In this document: positions 1 to 8,209 of the stretch, one piece after another
Layout of the letters: each line of letters starts with the position of its first letter
Numbering within the stretch: the stretch's first letter is position 1
Assembly: GCA_000436755.1 (NCBI GenBank)
Contig: FR887314.1
Coordinates: 35,391 to 82,050 of the forward strand
Origin: Clostridium sp. CAG:253
Lineage (GTDB): Bacteria; Bacillota; Clostridia; Lachnospirales; Lachnospiraceae
DNA: 46,660 nucleotides
Reading direction: 5' to 3'
The notes under the pieces: model-generated
The model's input: only the letters and a program-made list of their open reading frames with translations
Database searches by the model: none
Told to the model about the DNA's origin: nothing
Translations under genes and position numbers: made by a program

Positions 1-336
1 TCCAAACCGGAGGAAACGGCAAAAAGAATTTTAGAACATTTTGAACTCGCAAAATATTTTGATGAAATTGTCGGCAGCAGCGTTGAAGAAAACAGAAATA
101 CGAAGCAGGCGGTTATAGAAGAGGTTTTGAAAAGATTAAATATAATCGGGGAAGAAAAGCAGAGTGTACTTATGACAGGGGACAGAAGACACGATGTAAT
201 AGGAGCGCACGCCTGCGGTATTAAGGCTCTTGGAGTATATTATGGCTTTGCAAAAGAGGGCGAGCTAGAAGAGGCTGGTGCCGAATATATTGTAAATGAA
301 GTTAAAGGTATATTAGATTTGGAAGAATTAAAATAA
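1..336 (+). CDS. HAD-family hydrolase, phosphoglycolate phosphatase-like (3' part only)
   Basis: The window opens inside this gene; the frame is open from base 1 to the TAA at 334-336, giving the last 111 residues. The visible part holds the C-terminal half of a HAD phosphatase core: a helix with TKQAVI, then the motif IV loop TGDRRHDVIGA that carries the Mg-binding acidic residues, and the typical GVYYGF strand after it. Family members with this ending (phosphoglycolate phosphatase and relatives) remove phosphate from small cytoplasmic metabolites. The nucleophile DxD motif and cap domain lie upstream of the window, so the substrate cannot be judged. A candidate promoter for the next gene starts 5 bases after the stop. 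Confidence 0.85.
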   Translation, partial: SKPEETAKRILEHFELAKYFDEIVGSSVEENRNTKQAVIEEVLKRLNIIGEEKQSVLMTGDRRHDVIGAHACGIKALGVYYGFAKEGELEEAGAEYIVNEVKGILDLEELK

Positions 337-340
337 TTAC

Positions 341-369
341 TTAATAAACAGAAGCAGTTGTGATATAAT
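341..369 (+). promoter_or_regulatory. Candidate sigma-A promoter, extended -10
   Basis: TTAATA (341-346), 17-base spacer, TATAAT (364-369), with TG at 361-362 one base before the -10 hexamer. It lies 62 bases upstream of the foldase start at 431. Assigned by eye; no transcript data. Confidence 0.5.
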
Positions 370-430
370 TTGTTCAAACAGTGTAAAGCTGTGAGAAGAA
401 TAAAAAGCAATGCAGAAATTGGAGATTAGC

Positions 431-1561
431 ATGAAAAACAAAAATAACAGCAAGGGTATGAGTAAAACTGTGTTTGTAACAGCAATTATTTGTGTTCTTA
501 TAGTAGGACTGGTATCGGGAATTGCTGCCGGATATTTTCTTAATCAGAATGAGAAAGAAGAAAAATCGTCTGAGCAGGTAAGTTCATACAGCAAAGATTT
601 TGATGCCTTAAAGTATATAGAAATTGGCGATTATAAAAATATTACCGTAAATGTAGGTGTGTCAGAGGATGATATAAAATCAGAGATAGATTCAATGCTT
701 GAGGACAATACAAAGTATGAGAAGAAGCAGGGAAAAGTCAAAGATGGTGACAAAGTTTATGCAAAATATGCAGGCTCCATTAAAGGAAAGAAAATAGATG
801 TCACATGTGGCGAAGACTATATAGATGTAGGTTTAGGTGACTGGCTTGAGGACTTTGAGAAAGCATTGTTGGGCGCAAAGACAGGCAAAAAAGTGAAATT
901 TACCTGTAAAGTGCCAAAAGGAACTTATGATGATGAGAGAGTGGACGGGCATAATGTTGATTTTGAGATTACGGTTGATTATATATGTGGAAAGAAAATT
1001 GTGCCAAAGTTTAACAACAAATTTGTAAATCAGATATCCTCCGGAAAATATAAAACAGTCAGTGAATATAAAAAATATATCAAAGAAAAACTGTTAAAAG
1101 AAAATAAAAATGACAGGGGAGATTATGCATGGTCTGATGTTATGGAGGTATGTAATGTAATCAAATACCCTTCGGATATGATGGCACTTGCGGAAAAAGA
1201 AAATCTTCAGGGATATTATGATATGGCTGAAATTTACGGTTACAGTATTGATGAGGTTTTGAAACAGTATGGATATAATAATCTTGAAGATTTTAAGAAA
1301 TACGATTTAAAGGAGCTTGCAAAGGATACCGTAAAAGAAAACCTTGCGGCAATGGCAATCGCAAAACTTGAAAATATTAAGTACAGCGATGAGGATTATA
1401 AGAGCGTACTGGATGAGGAATACGAGTATAATTCTGAAAAATATGCGACTAAAAGCGATTATGAGAAGGAAAACAAAGAGGCAATTATAAACGAAACTAC
1501 TTTAAATGTAGTGAAAAAATGGCTCGCGGATAATTTAAAGTATGATTATTCAAAAGTATAG
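431..1561 (+). CDS. Membrane-anchored trigger-factor-like peptidyl-prolyl isomerase/chaperone
   Basis: A 376-residue protein. A short basic N-terminus is followed by one hydrophobic segment (about residues 12-36, ending GIAAGYFL), placing the rest outside the membrane. Residues about 105-186 look like the FKBP-type PPIase domain of trigger factor (DGDKVYAKYAG... GDWLEDFEKALLGAKTGKKVKF), and the helical remainder resembles the trigger factor C-terminal chaperone arms. The N-terminal ribosome-binding domain of trigger factor is missing. I infer an extracytoplasmic foldase. The frame is open from an ATG at 410, but GGAG at 421-424 sits 6 bases before the ATG at 431, so I use 431. A perfect inverted repeat follows the gene at 1591-1626. 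The true trigger factor is at 30494-31780. Confidence 0.8.
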   Translation: MKNKNNSKGMSKTVFVTAIICVLIVGLVSGIAAGYFLNQNEKEEKSSEQVSSYSKDFDALKYIEIGDYKNITVNVGVSEDDIKSEIDSMLEDNTKYEKKQGKVKDGDKVYAKYAGSIKGKKIDVTCGEDYIDVGLGDWLEDFEKALLGAKTGKKVKFTCKVPKGTYDDERVDGHNVDFEITVDYICGKKIVPKFNNKFVNQISSGKYKTVSEYKKYIKEKLLKENKNDRGDYAWSDVMEVCNVIKYPSDMMALAEKENLQGYYDMAEIYGYSIDEVLKQYGYNNLEDFKKYDLKELAKDTVKENLAAMAIAKLENIKYSDEDYKSVLDEEYEYNSEKYATKSDYEKENKEAIINETTLNVVKKWLADNLKYDYSKV

Positions 1562-1590
1562 AACTAAAAGATAAAAGTAAATAAAGACAG

Positions 1591-1626
1591 CATGTATAAC
1601 GATTATATAAGAAATCGTTATACATG
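1591..1626 (+). repeat. Perfect 14-bp inverted repeat between two membrane-protein genes
   Basis: Arm 1591-1604 (catgtataacgatt) and its exact reverse complement 1613-1626, with an 8-base loop. No T-tract follows, so it is a poor intrinsic terminator; it may be an operator for the gene at 1675 or an RNA hairpin. Confidence 0.6.
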
Positions 1627-1674
1627 GTAAAAAGTTTCAAATTATTTCAAATGATATTTAAGTCGGGGTAAAAT

Positions 1675-2292
1675 ATGGTAAACGAAAAAGAAATGGTTTT
1701 GGATGGATTTAAATTTTCATCAAAAAAAGAATTTGAGCGTGCAATGAAGGAAAAGGAAACTATAGGATATATTGTAGCTAATACAAATATGTCTGATATG
1801 AAAGCGGTTTTGAAAGTTTATAATAAGGCTATAGATAAGAAGTCCTTTCAGACAGTCGTAGGTCTTGAATTTGTCAATAATATGAGAAAGAAACTTATTT
1901 CGTCAGGAACCGTTATGGAAAAAAATCTTGCGTATGTACCGGTGACATCAAAAAACGCCGTGGTACAGAAAGTACCTGCAATGAGTAAGGATGAGGCAGC
2001 ACGAAATGCGGAGAGGTATAAGAAAGCATATGAAGAGGCCATAACCGGGAAAAAAATAAAAAATATGGCTATTGCATTTTTAATTGTATTGTTAGCTGCA
2101 CTTGTCATAATAACAGTAAAATCAAAGTATTCGGTATTTACATATTTTACGGATTACAAATCTAATATGGAAAATGAATTGATAGACAAGTATGAAAAAT
2201 GGGAACAGACGCTTGATGACAGGCAGAAGGCTCTTGAAAAGGAAGAGAAAGAACTAAAGGACAAACAAAAAGATGCTGAAAACAATAAATGA
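1675..2292 (+). CDS. Unknown protein with one trans-membrane helix and C-terminal coiled coil
   Basis: A 205-residue protein that I cannot assign to a named function. Residues 1-125 form a soluble, lysine-rich domain (FKFSSKKEFERAMKEK... QTVVGLEFVNNMRKKL) of a kind I associate with Lachnospiraceae hypothetical proteins. Residues about 131-148 are hydrophobic, followed by a highly charged heptad-like segment (about 160-205, rich in E, K, D and Q) that should form a coiled coil. The start ATG has GGGG about 7 bases upstream. The gene ends 21 bases before the response regulator start, so co-transcription with the two-component system is likely and a role in that signalling path is possible but unproven. 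Confidence 0.75.
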   Translation: MVNEKEMVLDGFKFSSKKEFERAMKEKETIGYIVANTNMSDMKAVLKVYNKAIDKKSFQTVVGLEFVNNMRKKLISSGTVMEKNLAYVPVTSKNAVVQKVPAMSKDEAARNAERYKKAYEEAITGKKIKNMAIAFLIVLLAALVIITVKSKYSVFTYFTDYKSNMENELIDKYEKWEQTLDDRQKALEKEEKELKDKQKDAENNK

Positions 2293-2313
2293 TAATAAAA
2301 GTGGGGGTCGATT

Positions 2314-2985
2314 ATGGAAAAATTAAAAATCTTGGTGGTTGATGATGAAGCGAGAATGCGAAAACTTGTAAAGGATTTTTTGATTAAGAGCAAGTTTGAT
2401 GTGCTGGAGGCCGGAGACGGTGAGGAAGCAGTTGACCAATTTTATGAAAATAAAGATGTCGCTTTGATTATACTTGATGTCATGATGCCTAAAATGGATG
2501 GCTGGGAGGTAGTAAGAGAGATAAGAAAATACTCTCAGGTTCCTATTATTATGTTGACTGCAAAGAGTGATGAAAAAGACGAGCTGCTTGGATTTGAACT
2601 CGGCGTGGATGAATACATTTCAAAGCCATTTAGTCCAAAGATACTGGTGGCTAGAGTAGAAGCGATACTAAGGCGTACAAATCAGCTTGACGACGGAGAT
2701 ATTGAAGTCGGTGGAATATATATAAATCAGTCGGCACATGAGGTTAAGATTGATGGAGAGCCTATAGACCTTAGTTTTAAAGAATTTGAACTTCTTACAT
2801 ATTTTGTCACAAATCAGGGTGTTGCATTGTCAAGAGAGAGAATTTTAAATAATGTATGGAATTATGATTACTTTGGTGATGCAAGAACCATCGATACCCA
2901 TGTAAAGAAACTTCGCAGCAAACTGGGGAAAAAAGGTGAATATATAAAGACAATATGGGGAATGGGATACAAATTTGAGGTTTGA
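2314..2985 (+). CDS. OmpR/PhoB-family response regulator
   Basis: A 223-residue DNA-binding response regulator. The receiver domain (1-120) has the acidic pair D10/D11, the phospho-acceptor D55 in LDVMMPKMDGWE, T82 and K104 (SKPF). The winged-helix output domain (about 130-223) shows the usual FKEFELL helix, ALSRERIL recognition region and the DTHVKKLRSKL and YKF endings. GGGGG lies 8-12 bases before the ATG. The stop is 4 bases before the start of the histidine kinase gene, so the two proteins form one cytoplasm/membrane signalling pair. Target genes are unknown; the flanking membrane-protein and lipoprotein genes suggest an envelope response. Confidence 0.95.
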   Translation: MEKLKILVVDDEARMRKLVKDFLIKSKFDVLEAGDGEEAVDQFYENKDVALIILDVMMPKMDGWEVVREIRKYSQVPIIMLTAKSDEKDELLGFELGVDEYISKPFSPKILVARVEAILRRTNQLDDGDIEVGGIYINQSAHEVKIDGEPIDLSFKEFELLTYFVTNQGVALSRERILNNVWNYDYFGDARTIDTHVKKLRSKLGKKGEYIKTIWGMGYKFEV

Positions 2986-2989
2986 TAAT

Positions 2990-4567
2990 ATGAAAAATAA
3001 CGAAAAAATGTTCGGGATAAAGTCGATTCGTACCAAACTTATATTAATAATGATAGGAATGCTTGGGTTTACGCTTGCGGCAATCTGGTTTATGAACAGG
3101 ATATTTTTGCCTGCATATTATCAGCACAGCAAAGTGTCGATGCTGGAGGGATGCTATGATAATGCAAACTCTATCATAAACAGTGACAGTGATTATAAAT
3201 CAGGTGAGAGTGCGACATTGTCTGATGATTCTACATTGGATCTCGAAATATTATCCGAAAATAATACATCAAATGTGTATGTTTTTAGATTGAATAATTT
3301 TTTTGGAAAAGTGTATTATCAATATGATTATCCGAGCGAAAATGTAATAACACAATTTCAGAAAGAAGATGTGATTGACAAGACTAAAGATTATGTCATA
3401 GGAATAGAAGATACACAAAGTTTTGCGGTCAAAGATAAAAAACGTCACCTTATGATGCTTACGGATAATTATAGTGTTTATAAGGTTTTGGATGAGAGAA
3501 TAGGTTCATATTATATTGAACTGTTCGGAAAACTTGATTCAGGTGCGTTTATTTATGTGAGCACGAATTATCAAAGCATGACGGAAAATATAGGTATTTT
3601 CAATTCATTTTTGCTCTATGTCGGTATCGGAGTAATCGTGTTTGGTGTTGTGATAATGGTATTCATAGGAAACAATTTCACAAAACCGATAAGACAGCTT
3701 ACGGGAATTGCTCAGAAAATGGCAGATTTTGATTTTGAGGTGCGTTATCCGGTAAAGAGTGATGATGAGATTGGCGCATTGGGAAGTAGTATAAATACAT
3801 TGTCAGAAAATCTGGAAGAAAAAATATCAGAACTGAAAGCTGCAAATAATGAGTTAAAAAAGGATATCGAGAATAAAATTCAGATAGATGAGATGAGAAA
3901 AGAGTTTCTCTCGAATGTGTCACATGAACTAAAAACGCCTATTGCACTCATACAGGGATATGCTGAGGGGTTGCAGGATAATATTAATGATGATGTCGAG
4001 AGCAGGGAATTTTACTGTGAGGTAATAATAGACGAAGCAAACAAAATGAATAAGATGGTAAAGAAACTGCTTACTCTGAATCAAATTGAATTTGGAAATA
4101 ATCAGGTTTCTTTTGAACATTTTGATATTGTTCAGGTTTTGAAATCAGTTATAAATTCAGCACTGTTATTAGCCGGGCAAAAAGAGGCTGTGATAACGAT
4201 GGAAGATTATGAGCCTTTGTATGTCTGGGCTGACGAATACATGATTGAGGAAGTTGTAACAAACTATATAAGCAACGCAATAAATCATGTTGACGGAGAG
4301 AAAAAAATAAACGTGAGTATGGTAAAACATGACGATGTTGTGAGAGTCAGCGTATTTAACACAGGAAAGTGTATACCTGAGGATGAACTCGATAAGATAT
4401 GGATAAAATTCTATAAAGTTGATAAAGCAAGAACAAGAGAGTATGGCGGCAGCGGAATAGGATTATCAATAGTTAAGGCTATAATGGACTCAATGAATCA
4501 GAAATTCGGCGTTATAAATCATGATGACGGTGTTGAATTTTGGTTTGAACTTGATACCGAAAATTAG
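2990..4567 (+). CDS. Sensor histidine kinase (HAMP-HisKA-HATPase)
   Basis: A 525-residue membrane kinase, the partner of the regulator just upstream. TM1 is at about 16-38 and TM2 at about 207-229, enclosing a roughly 170-residue extracytoplasmic sensor region with no family I can name. Then come a HAMP linker (about 230-285), a HisKA domain with phospho-acceptor H312 in VSHELKTP, and a HATPase domain with N-box (NYISNAINH) and G-box (GGSGIGLS). The frame is open from TTG 2975, which overlaps the regulator, but GAGG at 2977-2980 lies 9 bases before ATG 2990, so I choose 2990. Confidence 0.95.
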   Translation: MKNNEKMFGIKSIRTKLILIMIGMLGFTLAAIWFMNRIFLPAYYQHSKVSMLEGCYDNANSIINSDSDYKSGESATLSDDSTLDLEILSENNTSNVYVFRLNNFFGKVYYQYDYPSENVITQFQKEDVIDKTKDYVIGIEDTQSFAVKDKKRHLMMLTDNYSVYKVLDERIGSYYIELFGKLDSGAFIYVSTNYQSMTENIGIFNSFLLYVGIGVIVFGVVIMVFIGNNFTKPIRQLTGIAQKMADFDFEVRYPVKSDDEIGALGSSINTLSENLEEKISELKAANNELKKDIENKIQIDEMRKEFLSNVSHELKTPIALIQGYAEGLQDNINDDVESREFYCEVIIDEANKMNKMVKKLLTLNQIEFGNNQVSFEHFDIVQVLKSVINSALLLAGQKEAVITMEDYEPLYVWADEYMIEEVVTNYISNAINHVDGEKKINVSMVKHDDVVRVSVFNTGKCIPEDELDKIWIKFYKVDKARTREYGGSGIGLSIVKAIMDSMNQKFGVINHDDGVEFWFELDTEN

Positions 4568-4597
4568 ATAAATTAAATATTGCGGTTACTTTATTCA

Positions 4598-4627
4598 TTG
4601 ACGATATTGCAATATATGTGATATTAT
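4598..4627 (+). promoter_or_regulatory. Candidate sigma-A promoter, extended -10
   Basis: TTGACG (4598-4603), 18-base spacer, TATTAT (4622-4627), with TG at 4619-4620. It lies 77 bases upstream of the lipoprotein start and separates that gene from the two-component operon. Confidence 0.6.
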
Positions 4628-4703
4628 ATAAAAAGACGAAAAATGGGTTAAATCAGCAAATATATACCTGTATTAAAAGTGTAGTAAAGCACGGAGGGTT
4701 AGT

Positions 4704-5417
4704 ATGAGAAAAAGGATTTTCATTGTGGCAGCGGTCACAGTTATTGGTTTGACAGGATGTGCGAGTGTACCGACATTATCCGAAGACCAAAATAATGCTA
4801 TGGCAGAATATATTGCGGACAATCTGCTTATGCATGACAAAAGCTATTCAAATTCGATAAAATTAAACAGTGAAACTGAGACTGCAACACCACAGCCGAG
4901 TGTACAGCCGACAGTGGTGCCAACACCAAAGGTATCAGATACGCCGGCTGAAATTCAGAATAGTAAAACACCATCTGATGCAGCACAGACAATAGAAGAG
5001 CCAAAGCAGACATATGTTTCGATGAGTGATGCGTTACAGGTGCCGGGATTTAGGGTTAAGTTTGACGGGTACAAATTTAATTCAAATATAAGTACGAAAG
5101 ATTCCAATATTTCTTCTAAAGCGGGTAAAAAACTTTTTGTCGTAAAGCTGAAATTTAAGAATAATACAAGCTCAGCCAGGAAGCTTGATATGACCAAGAA
5201 TCACAGCAAGTATGTGTTATCTGTAGATGGAAAACAGATGGATTCACCGCTTCTGACTATCGCGGATGAGGACATACATTTTATCAAGAAGAAAATATCG
5301 GCTAAAAAAAGCCTGAATGCAATTTTGGTATTTGAAATTCCGGCAAAGATCAAGTTGAACAATGTAGTGCTTGAAGTCACAAATAAAGATATGGTGGCTC
5401 AGCTTCAAATAAAATAA
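4704..5417 (+). CDS. Secreted lipoprotein with DUF4352-like beta domain
   Basis: A 237-residue lipoprotein. The signal peptide ends in the lipobox LTGC, making C19 the lipidated residue, so the protein is held on the outer face of the membrane. A Thr/Pro/Ser-rich linker (about 51-95, with repeated PTP/QPTV pieces) spans the wall. The C-terminal 125 residues are beta-strand rich (FRVKFDGYKFN... KKLFVVKLKFKNNTSS... NAILVFEIP), resembling DUF4352/telokin-like domains of Gram-positive lipoproteins. Such domains bind ligands or partners; none can be named here. GGAGG lies 7 bases before the ATG. It follows the two-component operon and may be one of its outputs. Confidence 0.8.
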   Translation: MRKRIFIVAAVTVIGLTGCASVPTLSEDQNNAMAEYIADNLLMHDKSYSNSIKLNSETETATPQPSVQPTVVPTPKVSDTPAEIQNSKTPSDAAQTIEEPKQTYVSMSDALQVPGFRVKFDGYKFNSNISTKDSNISSKAGKKLFVVKLKFKNNTSSARKLDMTKNHSKYVLSVDGKQMDSPLLTIADEDIHFIKKKISAKKSLNAILVFEIPAKIKLNNVVLEVTNKDMVAQLQIK

Positions 5418-5464
5418 TCATATACAAAGTTTGGAATGACCAGACATACAGTGGAGGTACGGAT

Positions 5465-6379
5465 ATGGAAACAGGAATCTTATTAGAGAGTGGAACAAAT
5501 GAATTGGAAATATTGGAATTTCGTGTTGCAGACAATTATTATGGAATAAATGTAGCGAAAATAAGAGAAATTATTTCATTTCAGACACCTACTCCCATAC
5601 CGAATGCAGATTCGCGTATAGAGGGAATATTTATGCCTAGAGATGAAATTATTTCTATTATAGATTTGGCAGAATGCTTACATCTTCCTAAACCGGAGAC
5701 ACCAGCTGGTGATATGTACATAGTGACAAATTTCAATAAATTAAATACTGCATTTCATGTAAATGGGGTATTGGGCATACATAGAGTATCATGGTCAGAT
5801 ATTGTAAAACCTGATTCTACAATAAACACAGCCGGAGAGGGAATGGCAACAGGAATTGTAAGGATTGATGGGAAACTCATAATTATACTTGATTTTGAAA
5901 AGATTGTTTCAGACATCAATCCTGAGACAGGACTTAAAATATCTGATGTTGAGCGAATGACTCACAGAACAAGAAATGAAACTCCAATTTTGATAGCGGA
6001 AGATTCAGCATTGCTCAGTAAGATGATTGTAAATTGTCTTGAGCAGGCAGGATATACGAACATTACAACAACTGCAAATGGACAGGAATGTTGGGAAAAA
6101 CTTCAGGAGTATAATGCAAGCGGAGATTTAGATTCAAAAGTTGCATGTATTATAACCGATATTGAGATGCCTCAGATGGATGGACACCATCTCACAAAAC
6201 TTGTCAAAGATGATCCTGATATGAATCATTTACCGGTAATTATATTCTCATCTCTTGTAAATGAGGAAATGAAGATTAAGGGAAAACAGCTCGGAGCAGA
6301 TGCACAGCTTTCAAAGCCGGAAATCGGTCAGTTGGTTTCTGAAATTGATAAGCTTGTTGGAAATGTGCAGGCTGAATAG
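5465..6379 (+). CDS. cheV: Chemotaxis coupling protein CheV (CheW-receiver fusion)
   Basis: A 304-residue protein with the CheV layout. Residues about 12-155 are a CheW-like adaptor (EILEFRVADNYYGINVAKIREII... GIFMPRDEIISIIDLAE), which links chemoreceptors to the CheA kinase. Residues about 175-300 are a response-regulator receiver (ILIAEDSALLSKMIV) with phospho-acceptor D232 in TDIEMPQMDG and a SKP lysine. CheV modulates receptor output and adaptation. GGAGG lies 8 bases before the start. No other chemotaxis or flagellar gene is in the window; the next gene starts 27 bases downstream and may be functionally linked. Confidence 0.95.
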   Translation: METGILLESGTNELEILEFRVADNYYGINVAKIREIISFQTPTPIPNADSRIEGIFMPRDEIISIIDLAECLHLPKPETPAGDMYIVTNFNKLNTAFHVNGVLGIHRVSWSDIVKPDSTINTAGEGMATGIVRIDGKLIIILDFEKIVSDINPETGLKISDVERMTHRTRNETPILIAEDSALLSKMIVNCLEQAGYTNITTTANGQECWEKLQEYNASGDLDSKVACIITDIEMPQMDGHHLTKLVKDDPDMNHLPVIIFSSLVNEEMKIKGKQLGADAQLSKPEIGQLVSEIDKLVGNVQAE

Positions 6380-6406
6380 TTTAATGTGGACAAGGAGAAA
6401 AGTGGA

Positions 6407-8089
6407 TTGAGAGAAGAAGACAATATTGAAAAGGATGGTTTACAAGAGGAAAATTCAGACAATGACGTTTATGATGGACTTGATGATTTTGTAGAGTATG
6501 ATGATCTTGCAAGCCTTGAGGGATTGCCACAGTTAGATGAACTTGATGGTATGGATGATTTGTCTGCACTTCCGGAAGTTGCTGCATCTATAAAGATGGA
6601 TGATTCAAAACTAAACGAGTCTGGAAATGACGACATGGAGATACCTCTTCCGGATATTGGAATAACAGAGGAAGACGGTGTTGCATCGGAACTTTCAGAT
6701 GGAAAAGATATACAAACTACATTCCCGCAGTTAGAGCCGGAAGAAGATGGCAGCAAAGATATGTTATCTGCAGATGCTGAGAATGGTGCAGAGCCGGAAG
6801 AAGATACATCCAATGAAACTGCTATATCTGAGGAAGATGCAATGTCATTGCATGAAAGTGATGAAATATCTGAGGGAGAGAAAGAATCTGGAGAGGATAT
6901 AATGTCAATACCCGAAGGAGGAGAAGAACCTGAAGAGGATGTGATGTCATTATCCGAAGACGGGGCAGATAGTGAAGATGCAGATTCGGCAGACATTGAT
7001 GATATGCTTGGCGGGTTGTTGGATGATTTAGATACAAACGGTTCAATTGATGCGGCAGAAGGAGATATAACAGATACATCAAAAGAGACAGAGAGCAAAC
7101 AGGCAGATGATATTGAAGATTTATTGGGAATGCTCAGTGATGATTCGAGTTCAGAGGATATTATGAGCCTTGATGATGCTTCTGCTGATGCGGTACCTGA
7201 TATAAACGATATACCTGACATGCTGATTGGTGAGTCAGGGGAGGAAGATATAGCAAATATTCTTCCAACAGAAGATAGCGATGACAGCGAAGCAGAGAAG
7301 CCGGGATTTTTTAAGAAAGTATTTGGAAATGTAGTCACGGATGAGATTGCTGAGGCTGAAAGACAGGCTAAAGAAGAAGAGGAAGCAAAGCTTGAAGAAG
7401 CCGAAAAGCTAAAAGAGGAAAAGGCGGCTGAAAAGGCACAGAAAAAAGAGGAAAAAGCAAAGTTAAAGGCTGAGAAAGCCGAGGAAAAAGCAGCGAAGAA
7501 AGCTAAAAAAGCTGAGGAAAAGGCAGCAAAGAAAGCTGAAAAACTTGCTAAAAAAGAAGAAGAGGAAGCTGCGGCAGCTCAGGAGGTAGTCGGAAAACTC
7601 AACAAAGCAGGAGTTACTATTGTTGTTTTATTAGGAATGGTACTGCTTTTGGGAACAGTTATTTTGACAAACAGTTTTAGTGGCAGTCTTGATAAGAAAA
7701 AAGCCAAAAATTATTTTGATATGAGTAAGTATTCACAGGCATATGAATATGCTGTCGGAACGAATATGAAGAAAAAAGACCCTGAACAGTATCAGAAAAT
7801 AGTAACTGTTATGAAAGTTCAGCATTCGATTGATGCATATCAGAATTATGAAAATGTTAAAAAGTATCCGGAGGCTTTGGATGCACTTCTTATGGGACTG
7901 AAAAAATATGATGCCAATAAGAAAACAGCATATGACCTCGAGATAGAAGACAAACTCGAAAGTGTATATCAGGAGATACTTGATATATTGTCAGAGGAAT
8001 TTTATTTATCAAAATCACAGGCATACGACATACTTAGTTTAAGTGGCGGTGATTATACAAAAAAAGTTAATGAAATAGCAAATAAATAA
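6407..8089 (+). CDS. Unknown acidic single-pass membrane protein with ED-x-MS repeats
   Basis: A 560-residue protein of unknown function. Residues 1 to about 290 are strongly acidic and low complexity, with four copies of an (E/S/G)ED-x-MS-(L/I) motif encoded near 6832, 6892, 6935 and 7153, and two related D-I-(D/E)-D-(M/L)-L-G blocks. A Lys/Glu/Ala-rich coiled coil follows (about 316-395), then one TM helix (about 400-424) and a helical C-terminal domain (about 430-560) that looks TPR-like and should be extracytoplasmic. The frame is open from GTG 6386, but AAGGAG at 6392-6397 is 9 bases before TTG 6407, which I prefer. It follows cheV by 27 bases, so the two are probably co-transcribed. A strong terminator ends the unit. 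Confidence 0.8.
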   Translation: MREEDNIEKDGLQEENSDNDVYDGLDDFVEYDDLASLEGLPQLDELDGMDDLSALPEVAASIKMDDSKLNESGNDDMEIPLPDIGITEEDGVASELSDGKDIQTTFPQLEPEEDGSKDMLSADAENGAEPEEDTSNETAISEEDAMSLHESDEISEGEKESGEDIMSIPEGGEEPEEDVMSLSEDGADSEDADSADIDDMLGGLLDDLDTNGSIDAAEGDITDTSKETESKQADDIEDLLGMLSDDSSSEDIMSLDDASADAVPDINDIPDMLIGESGEEDIANILPTEDSDDSEAEKPGFFKKVFGNVVTDEIAEAERQAKEEEEAKLEEAEKLKEEKAAEKAQKKEEKAKLKAEKAEEKAAKKAKKAEEKAAKKAEKLAKKEEEEAAAAQEVVGKLNKAGVTIVVLLGMVLLLGTVILTNSFSGSLDKKKAKNYFDMSKYSQAYEYAVGTNMKKKDPEQYQKIVTVMKVQHSIDAYQNYENVKKYPEALDALLMGLKKYDANKKTAYDLEIEDKLESVYQEILDILSEEFYLSKSQAYDILSLSGGDYTKKVNEIANK

Positions 8090-8100
8090 GTAAATAGCAG

Positions 8101-8135
8101 AATCACCGATGGATGGACATCTATCGGTGATTTTT
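8101..8135 (+). terminator. Intrinsic terminator after the cheV unit
   Basis: Arms aatcaccgat (8101-8110) and atcggtgatt (8123-8132), perfect 10 bp, 12-base loop, T-run 8131-8135. Confidence 0.9.
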
Positions 8136-8148
8136 AGATATTGTCATA

Positions 8149-8177
8149 TCGACAATATTTCTTGTATGTGGTAAACT
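8149..8177 (+). promoter_or_regulatory. Candidate hisH promoter with overlapping inverted repeat
   Basis: TCGACA (8149-8154), 17-base spacer, TAAACT (8172-8177), TG at 8169-8170. A perfect 8-bp inverted repeat, ATATTGTC (8138-8145) / GACAATAT (8151-8158), covers the -35 hexamer and could be an operator. Confidence 0.4.
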
Positions 8178-8209
8178 TACAAAAAAGACAACAGAGGTGA
8201 TATACAACA

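Noticed and set aside
6469..7338. Long minus-strand open frame of 289 codons
   Set aside because: It is the shadow of the acidic low-complexity gene on the + strand; its product is an artificial Ser-rich sequence with no start signal.
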